From the NCBI RefSeq assembly GCF_024323335.1, contig NC_066583.1, positions 411,506,031-411,570,030 of the forward strand: a stretch of 64,000 nucleotides of DNA. The letters are read 5' to 3'. Both the position numbers and the translations under genes were made by a program. The notes under the pieces are model-generated. The model ran no database searches. It saw only the letters and a program-made list of their open reading frames with translations, and was not told the origin of the DNA. Shown piece after piece: positions 23,029-36,578 of this stretch. This stretch comes from Lathyrus oleraceus (lineage: Eukaryota; Streptophyta; Magnoliopsida; Fabales; Fabaceae). How positions within the stretch are numbered: position 1 is the first letter of the stretch; each line of letters begins with the position of its first letter.

Positions 23029-24528
23029 GGCTTGGCAATTGATTTCCACACACTTCCATAATTTGTCATAAAATAGCACTTTTCGTGTGCATGCTTGCAT
23101 GGGCGTGTGATAGGCCCATGAAATTATGTAATCAGGTCCAAAAATGATCATGAGTGAAGCTGAAAGTGTAACATGAAGCCATGCATTTGAACTTGAGAAG
23201 TGACCATGAGATTCATCCAAATGGAACCATGAAGAGTAACCATGCGCAAGTCACTAAAACCTTGTCCAAATGAAGTGATTTTGGAATTTTTGGAAAGGCG
23301 AGATCAAGGGGAACAACTTTCATTTTGAACACTTTTCCATTTGAAGCTTGGATCATGATTAATTTTTAGGTGGAAGTTTGGGAAATCAAACATAATTTAA
23401 AAAATTCTAAGTACCAAGTTAAATGTTCCCTTCTTCCACCTTGAATAACTTTTTATATGAGATTTAAATGGAAAAGGTTCCTTCATAAAAGTTGTAGCTC
23501 TTTCAAACTTTGGTCACAAATATGACCTCATTTAGATTTGGCATGAAGGAGTTATGCATTTTAGAAGTTGAGGGAAATTTCTTGTTCAATGGTAATGGCC
23601 CAAAATGACCTATAATGTTTCCTCTTGGCACATGCCTTTGCAAGTTGAATTTGACATTTCTCAAAGAATCGAAGTTGGAGAGGACATATTGAAATTAATC
23701 ATGAAACTTGGATGGGCTTCATCTCATAAGAGATGAGCAAGTTATGGTCCTTGGAAGTTGACCTCCTAACTAAGGCACATACAAAATAACCTATAATCTT
23801 TCACCATAAAAATGACTTTCCAAGTAAAACTATCTATTGACCTCAACATGGAAGTTGTTTGGAATGTCAAAAGGAGTAACGTTTCTATTGGAATCATTTT
23901 GATATGACATAACATGTAGGAGATAGGGTCTAGGGTACCCTAGTTTTGACTAGTTGACTTTCTCCGTTCAACCTCTTTGATCCATCTTTGAAGTTATCTT
24001 GATCTTTGGGACTCATGGAGGATAATATATGTATAAGATGATGTAATATGAGGTATCCCTTGTAATATTTGATCAATTGTTGAAGAAACTTGTTTAGGAA
24101 GTCACACAAGATACTCATATGAATTAGGGCTTCCAAGGCAAACAAGCTTCAAACTCTTGATGAATTATTGATCAAAATGATAAATGAAGGTCAAGGGGAT
24201 CCATAAATGATGTCTAGAAAAAATGTGAACCATCTATTGATTAATATCCTTGCACTGAGGCTCTCAAACCCTAATTGTGAGTTTGATGAGGCATTGGTGG
24301 ATGCACAGACTACCTACAAAAGAAACAAAGTTATGCATAGACAAATTTTGGCATTTTGGTTAGTAAATAATGAAAAACAAAGTATGATACAATCAAATGT
24401 GCTTGGTGATCTCTCCAAATGCAAACCTAATTAATGAGGGATAAAAAGGATGCCAAGGTGTGATCCCAAACCCAATGCATATAATGAGATAGCATGAGGG
24501 ATCTTAGGGTCAAAATTGGGGTGTTACA

Positions 24529-24541
24529 GTTGCCCCTATTT
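24529..24541 (-). promoter_or_regulatory. Polypurine tract of element C
   Basis: The sense sequence AAATAGGGGCAAC lies directly before the 3' LTR. F has the close variant GAATAGGGGCAGC at both of its 3' boundaries. It primes plus-strand DNA synthesis. Confidence 0.75.
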
Positions 24542-27357
24542 AAGGACATTCTAACTGAGGATGTGAAGGTTAAAATCTTTGTATCAACTCAGTAGAATGG
24601 ACCTAAATACCAACATCAAGAAACAAATTTTGGTCCCTAAGAGACCTCATGATGCATATGATTGTATGTAAAAATAATCTTTGTGGGGAATATATTGCCA
24701 CAAAGGAAAAGAATCTGGAGAGACCGAAAGTCCACATGAGCATAATGCATTCCGTAAGGAAAAACTCACTGTAAAGACAAAGACTCTGGGGATAAAAGTT
24801 ATGTGTAGGCCAGGCTACGACTTAAAGCTGCTGGAGACACAAAGGGAATTCTCATGAAAATAAATTAATGGAAAGACTCGGTTGGGGAGCCAAGGAAATC
24901 TGCAGGGGAAGCGGGTAGATCTGAACAAAGCTAAAATACTCGAACCAAATAGGAAAAGACGATTCCACTGAGGAAATACGCACTCAAACTCAACTGGGGA
25001 AGAATGGACTTCAACACAGGGGTACAAGAGATATATTATCTATTACCGGTTACTGGGTAGAAACATAATGCACTCTGATAGAGGGACATCCGTTACCGGA
25101 TTGGGTAAACATATCAAGGATGACTCCTGAGAAAAATAGGTGTATTCGTTATCGGTTACTGGGTAAGAATAACATACTGGGAAGAGAAATCAAATAGGAT
25201 TTACAACTACCGTCTACTGGGCAGAAAACCAAAGAGAGAGTATTTGTCACCTGATTAAAGTGAACGTATGAAGGATAAACTCAAAGGAAGAATATCCGTC
25301 ATCGGTTAGGATGAACATATCACGGATAGACCACCTGGCAAAGAGGAAGAATATCCGTTACTGGTTAGGATAAACATATCAATGATAGACTGTCGGGGAG
25401 AAATATAAATTATATCTACAAGTTACTGGATATAATACCAAAAAGGAGAAAAAATTTGTCACCGATCAAAGTGAACATATCAAAGATAAACTCAGCAGGG
25501 GAAAGTAGGAATTACAACTACCAGTTACTGGGTAGAATACCAAAAAGGAGAGAAAATTTGTCACAGAACAAAGTGAACATATCAAGGATAGACTCTCTGG
25601 GGAATAAAATATGGATTACAACTACCTTTTTACTGGGTAGAAAATCAAAAAGGAAGAATATTCGTCATCGGTTAGGATGAACATATCAAGGATAATCTCG
25701 TTGGGGAAACGTGAAAATGAATCCGCTGGGGAAAATAAAAGAAGTAGATTACTTTTTAACGGGTATTGGGAAAAAGTAATGTACTCAATCATTTGAGAAG
25801 AATATTACCAGTTACTGGTTAATAGACTCCCAGGGGACCAAAATATCTATCTAGGTAATAACTAGAAAGAAACGATCAAACAAAGACTCAACCCAGTGAG
25901 GATATAACTCAAGGGGAATGAGAAAGGTTAAACTCTTTCTGCTTAAGGGGTTGACACTCTCTAATTGAAGGAGGACAGACACTAAATCTGCATAGATAAA
26001 TAATATTACCAAAGCAGGGGATCAGAAGAAAAATCAAATGTGATAAAATGCATAATGAAATATCTGATGCTGTGTTTTATGCATGAATATGCATGCTTGT
26101 GATTATGCTGACAAAACAATACAAATGATACAAATAACAAAGATTTAAATCACTACAACACTCGGCTAATCTCAACAAGAAGCAAACACCAACTGGAGAA
26201 GATGCTAGGGATGAAAATAGATCATCTAGCTCTGCATAAATCAGCTATGGCTGGGAAGGTCATGGAGAACATGCTTTCAATCAATCACGACAAACTCTGA
26301 GGGGAGAGAGAACTACTGAGGGATGACTATTCTAGCATGCCGAGGATAGATAAGGATATGTTGAGGATCCAAATTATTAACACTGCGGGGAATTTTAAGT
26401 CAACGCCATGTTAAATGGGAGACAACCTTGTAGGAGACTAAATAAAATACTACTCAAAATCAAACACTGTCGGGAAAGACGGAACTTCTATCAAAGATGA
26501 ACTCCACCGAGGAATACAAGAGGTAAAATTCTGCATGAGGATTTAAGCAAATTGCTGGGGATGCTGTGACCAAGACCGTCACATTCCTCATTAATCATCA
26601 AATTCTTCTTGGAATTTGCAGAATAAACCAATTCCAAGGCAAAGATAAACAATCAAATGCAAATTGGAAACCAAATAAAGGTTTCGGATCTCCAGGGTCT
26701 AATCACAAATCACTAACATGGGGATACAAAACATGAGCACCACAATTGGGGAATATGGATTTGCAAAGGGGACCAATCATCAGCTCAATCGGAGATGAGA
26801 CCTACCAACTCTACTAGGGAGAGGAGATTAATCGGGGATAAACTCATTGACCAAGTCGGGGGTAAATGACGAACTATTAGGGAGGAAAAGAGTTACCAAA
26901 CCAATTTCTTGGGTAAGACCAACAATGCTTCACGCTTCAAGACTTACCTGTTCCTAGATTGCTGTTCACATTCCTTGTTGAAATCGATTATTCTCAAAGT
27001 GAATGTTTTTATTATTTTAGGAAAAATAATTATCCATTAATTTATTTCAATATTATCATCATAAAAATTCAATTTTATTTAGTATAAGTAAGTAAGAATA
27101 TAAATAATTGGATAAAAGCTCAACTTTATTTAATAGAATGGTAGTTCGTAAATGACGAGACTCCATAGATCTTTACAAAGTTTGAAAATGGTAATTTACA
27201 TGGAAAAGGGCTACATTGAATACAATGATCACTACTCTCCCTACCAACTTCAACATCCATTGTGCTTGTCTTCGGTTGAAAATGATGAATCAGAACCAAA
27301 TGACTTGCTCAAAACCGGTCGGGTGCAGTTACTTGCCCTAATCCCTAATTTTTTCCT
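24542..27357 (-). other. 3' UTR of element C with degenerate ~100-120 bp repeats
   Basis: No gene is seen. From about 25030 to 25860 a unit recurs several times with variation: on the plus strand, a TACTGGGTAGAA(T/A)A block, a GTCA(T/C)CGGTTAGGATGAACAT or GATCAAAGTGAACAT block, and TATCAAGGATAGACT ending in a GGGGAAA-type motif. Repeats in the 3' UTR of Ogre/Tat elements are known to be hypervariable and to seed satellites. Confidence 0.65.
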
Positions 27358-27500
27358 AGATTGCCCTAAGGTGGAGTACTCAATCTACTAGGATAAATTT
27401 TATATTTTATGTCTCTAATTTTTTCCTGGGTCGCCCTTCGGGTTTTCAATCCACTAGGACGCTCATTTTTGCCTAAGCCGCCCTTTCGAGTTTTTAGCTT
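27358..27500 (-). promoter_or_regulatory. Hairpin array after pol in element C
   Basis: The sense hairpins are 27500-27475 (AAGCT.../...GGCTT), 27452-27428 (GGATTG/CGACCC, one mismatch) and 27386-27358 (AGATTG/CAATCT). In the first, both sides changed relative to B and F (T-A to C-G at the fourth pair), so pairing is kept. Confidence 0.6.
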
Positions 27501-27521
27501 AGTGAGTTGTTCTTTTATTTT

Positions 27522-30500
27522 TTAGGCGAAGTATTTCTTGACTGCGTTGGTGTTCAAAGGACGCATGAACTCTTTACCATCCATAGTTGTAATAATTAAT
27601 GCACAACCTGAAAAGGCTCTCTTAACAACATACGGGCCTTCATAATTAGGAGTCCATTTTCCCTTAGCATCAGGTTTGAAATATAAAATCTTCTTGAGCC
27701 ATAGGTCACCTTCTCTAAACACACGAGGCTTGACCTTCTTATCAAATGCCTTCTTCATTCTCTGTTGATACAACTGACCATGACACATGGCAAACAATCT
27801 CTTTTCTTCAATTAAATCCAATTGATCATATCTGGTTTGGCATCATTCAACTTCTGTCAACTTGGCTTCCATTAGCACACGCAGTGACGGGAACTCAACC
27901 TCTACTGGGAGCACAACTTCCATGGCATAAACAAGAGAGAAAGGGGTTGCCCCTGTTGAAGTGCGGATGGATGTACGGTACCCATGCAAAGGAAATGGGA
28001 GCATCTCATGCCAATCTTTATATGTCATGACCATCTTCTGAATGATCTTCTTAATGTTCTTGTTTGCAGCTTCAACAACCCCATTCATCTTAGGTCTGTA
28101 GGGAGAAGAATTATGATGCGCAATCTCGAAGTCTTTGGAAAGAGCTTCTACCATATTATTGTTTGAGTTCAGTCCATTATCAGTAATGATCTTGCTCAAC
28201 ACACAATAATAGCATATAATCTGATTCTTGATAAATCGGACTACAACCTGCTTGGTCACATTTGCATACGATGCCGCTTCAACCCACTTTGTGAAGTAAT
28301 CAATCGCCACTAGGATTCAACGATGTTCGTTCTAAGCTTTGGGCTCTATCATACCAATCATATTAATTCCCCACATGGAGAAGGGCCATGGAGAGGAAAT
28401 GACATTCAACAATGTCGGAGGAACATGAAACTTATCTGCATAAATTTGACACTTGTGGCATTTCTTCACAAACTTGCAACAGTCAGATTCCATTGCCAGC
28501 CAATAGTAACCTGCTCTTAACATCTTCTTTGCCATAGCATGTCCATTGGAATGGGTACCAAAGGAACCTTCATGGACTTCAGTCATCAATAAGTCTACTT
28601 CGTGTCTATCCACGCATCTGAGCAAAACCATATCGAAGTTTCTCTTGTAAAGCACATCACCATTAAGGTAGAAGTTTCCAGCTAATCTCCTCAAAGTCTT
28701 CTTATCTTTCAAAGATGCCCCAGGCGGGTAAATCTGACTTTGGGGGAAACCCTTGATATCAAAATACCAAGGCTTTTCATCTTTGACTTCTTCAACAACA
28801 AACACATGAGCGGGTCTATCAAGATGCATTACGGTCAAATTGGGAACTTCATTCCCAAATTTCACCATAATCATTGAAGCCAACATTGTAAGAGCATCTG
28901 CCATACGGTTTTCATCTCGAGGGATATGATGAAACTCAACCTTTGTAAAGAAAGTTGATATCCTCCTTGCATAGTCTCTACATGGTATTAAACCGGGTTG
29001 ATTTGTATCCCATTCACCTTTGATCTGATTCACAACCAAAGTTGAATCTCCATAAACGTCAAGATATTTAATTCTGAGATCAATGGCCTCTTCAAGCCCC
29101 ATAATGCAAGCTTAATACTCAGCCATATTGTTTGTACACTTGAAAGTCAATCTAGTTGTAAATGGAAAATGAGTGCCTTGAGGTGTAATAATCACTTCCC
29201 TAATGCCATTACCATATGAATTAATAGCTCGATCAAATACCATGCCCCAACGGGAACCAGGTTTTGGCCCTTCTTCAAGTAATGGTTCGCCACAATCTTT
29301 CATCTTCAAATACAAAATCTCTTCGTCAGGAAAATCATACTGCACTGACTGATGATCTTCAATAGCTTGGTGGGCCATATGGTCAGCCAAGACATTATCC
29401 TTGATATCTTTCTGAGATCAGTATTCGATATCATACTCATATAACAACATCTGCCAACGGGCAATCCTCCCAATTAAAGAAGGCTTCTCAAAGATGTACT
29501 TAATTAGATCCATTTTGGATATCAACAAAGTAGTATGATTCAATATATACTGGCGTAGACGCTTAGCAACCCAAGCCAATACGCAACATGTTTTCTCAAG
29601 CATAGAATACCGAGTCTCACAGTCGGTGAACTTCTTACTGAGGTAGTAAATTGCATATTCTTTCTTTTCAGATTCATCTTGATGACCAAGAACACAACCC
29701 ATACTCTCATTAAGCACAATTAAATACATGATCAACGATCTTCCTTCAACAGGCGGAGACATAATCAGAGGCTCAAGCAAATACTCTTTGATACTATCAA
29801 AAGCTTTTTGGCAATATTCGGTCCAATCACAAGACTGATATTTCCGAAGAAGCTTGAAAATTGGCGCACATGTGGCAGTCATATGCGATATAAATCTCGA
29901 GATCTAGTTCAAGCGGCGAGAAAACCTCTAACTTGCTTCTCAGTTTTGGGCACATGCATTTCTTGTATTGCTTTAACCTTGGCAGGATTAACTTCAATAC
30001 CCATCTCACTGACAATGAAGCCCAACAACTTACCAGAACGAATACCAAAAGTACACTTATTGGGATTCAAGTGGAGTTTATACTTCCTCAAACGCTGGAA
30101 TAACTTCAACAAATGTTCAACATGTTCTTCTTCCTTACTTGATTTGGCAATCATATCATCAACATAAACTTCAATCTCTTTATACATCATATCATGAAAA
30201 AGAGTGGTCATAGCTCTCTGGTATATTGCACCAACATTCTTTAAACCAAAAGGCACCACTCTGTAACAGAATATTCCCCAGGGTGTAATGAATATGGTCT
30301 TCTCCATATCTTCAGGTGCCATCTTGATCTGATTATAACCGAAAAATTCGTCCATAAATGAAAAGACTTTGAATTTAGTTGTATTATCTACCAACATATC
30401 AATGTGTGGCAGAGGAAAATCATCTTTCGGATTGGATTTATTCAAATCTCTATAATCAACGCACATGCAGACTTTTCCATCTTTCTTCCAAACAGGAACA

Positions 30501-30985
30501 ATGTTGGCCACCCACTGCGGATACTCGGAGGTTATAAGAAAACCAACATCAATCTGCTTCTGCACTTCCTCTTTGATCTTCACTGCCATATCATGATTAG
30601 TCCTCCTCAATTTCTGCTTGACCGATGACTATTCTGGCTTCATTGGTAATCTATGCTCCACAATCTCATAATCCAGCCCAGGCATGTCTTGATAGGACCA
30701 AGCAAACACATCAGAATACTCTTGAAGAAGATCAATCAACCCCTTCTTAACTTTTGGACACAGTTGAGACCCAATCTTGACTTCCTTCACATCATCCTCA
30801 GAACCCAAGTTGACTAATTCAATTCGCTCTTCAAACGGCTGAATGGCTTTTTTCTCATGCTCATGTAAATGGGATAACTTATCAAATACTTTTCATCATC
30901 AATCTCTTCCTCAGCTTCAAACACAAGGAAATCAAAGTTTGGAGAGTGAGTAAGATCATTGTATTCAATGGGTTTGAGAAGAAAC
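27522..30985 (-). pseudogene. pol: pol exon 2 of element C, decayed
   Basis: It is homologous to B's pol from the intron acceptor (30985) to the KKYFA end (27522). Recognisable pieces are RT with YVDD at 30166-30155, the degenerate first RNase H, the second RNase H (FDRAIN in place of FDGAVN) and integrase (ITDNGL, VVEAANK, GPYVV). At least six stops or frameshifts break it, among them a TAG near 30632 before the RT palm and breaks near 29900, 29400, 29105, 28320 and 27830. It cannot make an active enzyme. Confidence 0.9.
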
Positions 30986-31245
30986 CTAAATAATAATTTG
31001 ATATTTTAATTTTAGAGAAGTGAAGGGCAAACAAATATTATGCAAATGGAAAGATTATTATTTATATTTATGTTTTTTGTGATTACCATTTTAAAAATAA
31101 AACAAAAAAGTAGATATTAAACATCATAGATGTGGATGAATAAAATTGTATTTTATTAATGATAATAAGGAAAATGCCCAACAATGTTCACTTCTCCCTT
31201 AGGCATAGGAGAAGGATTTTTCTTAAAATAATAAAAACAAATTAC
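30986..31245 (-). other. Intron between protease and RT exons, element C (260 bp)
   Basis: The donor is G/TAATTT with the gag-pro stop TAA inside it (31244-31242). The acceptor ends TTATTTAG at 30986. Phase 2, as in B and F; joining keeps the same reading frame into exon 2. Confidence 0.7.
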
Positions 31246-34200
31246 TTAGAATGATGAATGACAACAGGAACGTCAACAGCGACCCAATTGTTGCAAGTCT
31301 GGCCATGCGTCACAAAGTTGGTGCAAGCTTCGTCTTCATCACCATTGTCTTCAATAATGGCCGCTGAGTGTTGATCATTCCCATGAATGAATCCTCCACT
31401 GCGAAACATTGGTTGCATAACTTTGACTTTGGCATTGAATGACCCTGGTTGAAATCCTAGCCAGACTCTGTTCTTGTTCTCGGTGATCTCCATAACACGA
31501 CCCCACTTGTCAATACTGCCAGCCTGAATAGCCTTTTGCGCATCTTTCAAAGAAGACATGGGTGCCCTAGTTTTCTTCAATTCATCAACAATAGATAAGG
31601 CTAGGAACAACGTTCCATCCTCCTCCTCAACATCAACATACGTGAAAGATTACAAATGACTCACCAACAGTCCTTTCTGTCCACCAACAATGACGAGCTT
31701 GCCGTTCTTCATAAATTTCAGCTTCTAGTGAAGAGTAGAAGTCACTGCTCCAGCTTCGTAAATCCATGGCCTTCTTAACAAGCAACTGTAGGCCGGATGG
31801 GTATCCATTACCTATAAAGTAATTTGGAAATCACTCGGACCTATCTTCACTGGAAGGTCCACTTCTCTAGTGACTGTCTTATGAGAACCGTCAAACGCTT
31901 TGAAAATTACTCCACTATACCTCATTGGGGTGCCTTGATAAGAGAGTCTTTACAAAGTTGATTTTGGTAACACATTCAAAAATGAACCAGTTTCGACCAA
32001 CACATTGGACAAAGCGTCCTCCTTGCATTTCATTGAAATATGTAATGCCGAATTGTGATTTTCCTCAAGGAGTTCTTCATCATAAAATCTCAAATTGTTA
32101 CAAGAGGTTATGTTGGCAACTATGTGGTCAAACTGATCCACAGTAACATCATGTTCAACATAGGCCTATTCCAACACTTTCTGCAATGCTTCTCTGTGCG
32201 CTTTAGAATTCATTAGCAATGATAGCACGAAGATCTTTGACAGAGTCTGGAGCAACTTCTCTACAACATTGAATTCCCTTTTCTTAATTAACCTTAACAC
32301 CTCATCATCATCGCTAGTCTTCAATTTGCTGGATTCACCAGACTGACACATTGGAGCACTGACCGGATTCACTACAGGAATCTCTGCCTTCTTACTTACT
32401 GAAACATCTTCTACTGCTTTAGGGAAAACTAGATTGAACACACGACCACTACGGGTCCCCTTCATAATATCTGTAATATTTACCACTGAATCTGCAATTG
32501 GTAGAGGAACCTCTTGACCATTTTCAATCATTGTGGCATTATATTGATATGGCACAGCTTTATCGGATGAGTAATGGACAGGGCCCGCTAACCGTATAAC
32601 CAACGACGACACCGATCTATGGACATTGTTACTGCTGCTACTATCAAACTGAATGACTACCCTCTTAGGGGGCTTGAACACCGGCATAATGATATTCACA
32701 TCATCTCCCATATCCCTCGACTGTTGAATATGGATTACATTCTCATCGATTAACTTCTAGATGTCTCTCTTGACCATCATACACCCACGGGGATTCGTAC
32801 TACAAATGACACAACTGTCATGGTCATGTTCACAGTCACTGATTAAACACAAAGTCTTATGCATCTCCACCAGAGATCTTCGAATACGTCTTACATCAAA
32901 AACTCGGAAATTCCCTAGACAGCTGTACACCATGTTGACAGAAGCGTTACCATGAGCGGGCAACATATTGGCTTTCACGTTCGGCGTTATGTCCTCAAAG
33001 GACACCATATCACTTTTTACCAACTTCTGAACATCATATTTTAATGGATAGCAGTTCTCTATATCATGACCAGGGGCTCCTTGGTGAAAAGCAAAATGAA
33101 GGTCAAGCTTGAACCACCATGGTAGTGGCTCAGGGATTTGTGGAGGATTTCTTGGCCGAATTAAATTCTTGAGGACCAATGACGGGTATAGCTCTGCATA
33201 AGTCATAGGAATAGGATCAAAAGAGACCTTCTTCCTCTCAAAATTTTGTTGGTGATTATTGTTGTTGTTGTTGTAGTTGGTTCTTTATTGCGGTTGTTGA
33301 TGTTGTTGTTGCTGGATTAGAACTGATTGATTTTATGAATTGTTGGAAAAAACCCGGAATTACTGAAGAAAATTGATGTTGATGTTGACGAGGTTAAGAA
33401 CTTTTTCTGACATGAGGCCTCCTCTGCCCCCCTACTGACACTGAATTAGCTTCTCCTTCCTTCCTCTTTGAGAAACTACCACCGTACTTATTGTTGGCTG
33501 ATGCCTCTTCTTTAGACAAACGTCCTTCATGGACTCCTTCTTCTAGCCTCATCCCCATGTTTATCATTTATGTAAAATCATTGGGGGAACTCGCAATCAT
33601 ACGTTCGTAATAAAACATTGCCTTTAAGAAAATCTTTGTTATTTCTTTCTCTTCAATAGATGGACTTATCTGAGCAGACAATTCTCTCCATCTTTGGGCA
33701 TATTCTTTAAGTGTCTCCTTATCCTTCTAATACATAGACCCCAATTGGTCTCTATCAGGCGCCATATCCATCGTACTTCTTGCTGGCTGACGCCTCTTCT
33801 TTAGACAAACATCCTTCACGGACTCCTTCTTCTAGCCTCATCCCCATGTTTACCATTTCGGTAAAATCATTAGGGGCACTCGTAACCATACATTCGTAAT
33901 AAAACTAACTCAACGTCTTTAAGAACATCTTCGTCATTTCTTTCTCTTCAAGAGGTGGAGTTATTTGAGCAGACGATTCTCTTCATCTATGGGCATATTC
34001 TTTGAATGTATCCTTATCCTTCTAAGACATAGACCTCAACTGGTCCCTATCAGACGCCATATCCATGTTGTATTTATACTGCTTGAACAAGGCCTCGCCT
34101 TAGTCATTGAAAGTACGGACGCTTGCACTGTTCAAACCCATGTACCACCTCAAGGCAGCTCCAGTTAAACTGTCTTTGAAATAGTGAATCAATAGCTAAT

Positions 34201-34885
34201 CATTATCAGTCTGAGTAGACATTTTTATGGCATATATAACAAGATGAATTAGCGGGCAAGTATTCCTATTGTACTTTTCAAAGTTTGTGACCTTGAATTT
34301 CACCGGGATCTTTACATTGGGGACCAAGTAGAGTTCAACAACACTCTTCCAAAACAAGTTTTTCCCTCTTAGAGTCTTCAACTCTTTGCGCAGCTCGAGG
34401 AATTTATCTTTCATTTCATCCATCTTCTCGTATATATTTGGACCCTCATACGACTCAGAATGGTAGATAGTTTCCTCAACACGAGTAAAAGTGTGAACAA
34501 CCGGAGGTGTCACTGACATGATCGGGCTAGATGCCGGTAGAGAAACAAAGGTGGGCGCATACCCTTCTAGCATAAAATTTGACGGCATTACCCAAGGGAG
34601 TCCAGCATGCGTAAAAGGAATGGATTGACTGGCAGCAGCAACTGGAACAGTTGAAGAAGCAACCTCAGAAATGACAGTCCTCTAAGGAGGAGGAGTTGCA
34701 GGAGTTGGTGATGACTGATTCTGGGAAGCAATGACAGACTCCATCAGTTTTGTAAGTCTGGTGATCTCGTCCTTCAGCTCTCGGTTCTCATGCTCTAGAT
34801 GCTCCATTCCCTTCGGTTGATTAGCGTGAGTATTATAGCGGTGAGTCAGCTTGGTTGATGCACAAAAGAGGAACTGATAAGACAT
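31242..34885 (-). pseudogene. gag-pro: gag-pro of element C, decayed but with a capsid region
   Basis: From 34885: the gag N-terminus with a heptad-rich stretch (GMEHLEHENRELKDEITRL), a long capsid-type region (34588-33240), the zinc-knuckle-like FHQGAPGHDIENC (first Cys lost) near 33080, a Cys/His cluster (CEHDHDSCVICS), then protease. The protease active site reads VETGS instead of VDTGS, a loss of the catalytic Asp. The frame is broken many times. C is the only element here that retains the gag capsid region, and part of it is duplicated in tandem (33482-34065). Confidence 0.85.
33482..34065 (-). repeat. Tandem duplication of ~289 bp inside C's gag
   Basis: 33482-33770 and 33771-34065 are two diverged copies (for example GGCTGATGCCTCTTC against GGCTGACGCCTCTTC, and GCCATATCCAT at both ends). 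They differ at roughly one base in ten by eye. The duplication adds ~96 codons to the capsid region of an already decayed gag. Confidence 0.8.
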
Positions 34886-35067
34886 CTGGCGAAAGAAACC
34901 TGTTATGCAAATGATGCATGAAATGCAATGTTTTGATTGGTTTTAATTTCAAGGAATATATGAGGTATTATTTGCAAATATATATTCAAATAATAACAAT
35001 AATAACAATTTGATTGACCATAAAATCTCTTTTTATTCATAAAATTTGGAAGGATTACACTGAGTAT
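34886..35067 (-). other. ORF1-gag spacer of element C, broken by element D
   Basis: It matches the start of the A and B spacers (GCATCATTTGCATAACAG/G). It ends abruptly at 35067, where D's LTR begins. AGTAT (35063-35067) is the candidate target-site duplication of D. Confidence 0.7.
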
Positions 35068-36207
35068 TGTAAGACCCCAATTTTGTCCCTAAGATCCCTC
35101 ATGGCATCATATCATATCATTCATTGCCTCAAGGATCATTGTACACCTTTGCCTCCTTTCTTGTGGGTGGGTTATCTTGAGTGTGGTTCTTGATCACCAA
35201 GCATGTTTAGCATTTGTGTATCATTTCTTTTCATGTGTTTACTAATCAAAAGTACAAAAATATTGTCATCTAACCTTGTTACTTGCAGATGAAGCAATCT
35301 AGGTCAAACCAGTCAAAGGCATTCATTGAGCCATAGATGGTGGCCATTCTGAAGAATTTGGGCACCATGATCATTCATCAAGAGTTCATATGAATTGTGA
35401 TATCATTTAGAATCAAGATCTCAAGTGGTAGAGGCTTGAATTTCATCAAAAGCATTGTTCAGTCAACCAAAACCCTAGCATAGTCAACTGTGGTCAACTG
35501 TGCATAAAATCAGGGATTTGCAGGTGGGAGATGGTTGGAGAGACCTCATTCATGTCCATACAAGTCTCATATAACATGTCAAACATCAACATTGAAGGAT
35601 TTGAGGTCAGATGAAAAGTTTCCAAAAATAGAAACTGACCTGTAATTTCAAACTGCCAAAAATGGAAAGGTCTTCTCCTCAAATTTACATCATCAAGCAA
35701 GCTTCAAATCAAGTTTTGTCCAACATGAAAGTTGAAAATCTTGCTCTCACCTTTCCAAAAAGTCCAAGAACATCCATTTCTCATGTGTGGTTGGCAAGTT
35801 ATGATCAAATCATTGTCAATGGATTTTGAACTTCAAAGTGGGATAACTTTTGCACCAATTGGCCAAATTGAGTGGGGTTTTTTGCTCAATCTCCTTTTAA
35901 CATGCTCTGTCCAAATAATTCATTACATTTCATCAAAAATCATCACACAAAAATGGCATTTTGCATTGGATTTGAATTTAAAAAAGGGAGGGAAAAATGT
36001 GACTTTCAAAAATATGCATTTTCCAGACATAATTTCAATTGCACTTGGTCTTAAATCACATTTGGAGGGTGTTTGGCTAATTTTTCGGGCACTGCAGCAA
36101 GGTTCTCATGCACATGAAGGTTACTTTGGCCATTTAGCATAAAAACTCATTTTTCTTAATCCTTGCATTTTGGCTAAGCTTGATTAACAAAGTGGATTAA
36201 CAGCACA

Positions 36208-36215
36208 TATATAAG
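36208..36215 (+). promoter_or_regulatory. TATA box of D's LTR
   Basis: TATATAAG, 1.1 kb into the LTR, matching the position in A. Transcription would begin shortly after it, ~340 bases before the intron-like segment. Confidence 0.55.
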
Positions 36216-36578
36216 GCTAATGCTAACTGAATTCATGAGGAACAATCATTCATCTCAGATCTAGATCAAAAAATCACCAATTCTCTCAATTGTTCCTCTT
36301 CATTTTTTCTGAAAATTCTTCATAGAACTTGCATGGATCTTCACTGAACCATCATCCACCACCATTTCTGAAGAGAATTGAAGCAAGAAATCACCACTAT
36401 TGAGTTGTTTCTTGGACTGTTAGATCAAGCTTCTTCAATGGCAGCTGCACATTTGAGCAAGATCCAACACAATTGAGCTTCGATTCTTTATTCATTCATC
36501 TTCCTAATCATTATTAAGCATCTGTTTCAACAAGATAAAGCCAGAAAACCTCAAATCCAAAGTTGCACTTCAAACCAG

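Larger units (their letters stand above)
19745..24528 (-). repeat. 3' LTR of element C (4784 bp)
   Basis: The sense start is TGTAACACCCC at 24528, directly after a polypurine tract; the sense end is CCGCTACA at 19745, followed by unrelated DNA. That fixes CTACA as the LTR end for the A/B/C/D type. It contains a TATA box near 23021, a GTCAGATT donor-like site at 22588 matching D's intron-like segment, and the R/U5 hairpin at 20140-20101. Otherwise it is AT-rich and non-coding; the short open frames are not convincing. Confidence 0.88.
19745..35067 (-). mobile_element. Element C: old, decayed Ogre-type retrotransposon, interrupted by D
   Basis: Minus-strand order in the window: gag-pro remnant (34885-31242), intron, pol remnant, hairpin array, repeat-rich 3' UTR, PPT and 3' LTR (24528-19745). 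ATTAG at 19740-19744 is the candidate target-site duplication. Element D begins at 35068 within C's ORF1-gag spacer, so C's ORF1 and 5' LTR should lie beyond D, outside the window. Many stops and frameshifts show it is the oldest element here. Confidence 0.85.

Noticed and set aside
35732..36142. 136-codon frame in D's LTR
   Set aside because: Lies in U3, is not conserved in A's or C's LTR, and shows no domain.
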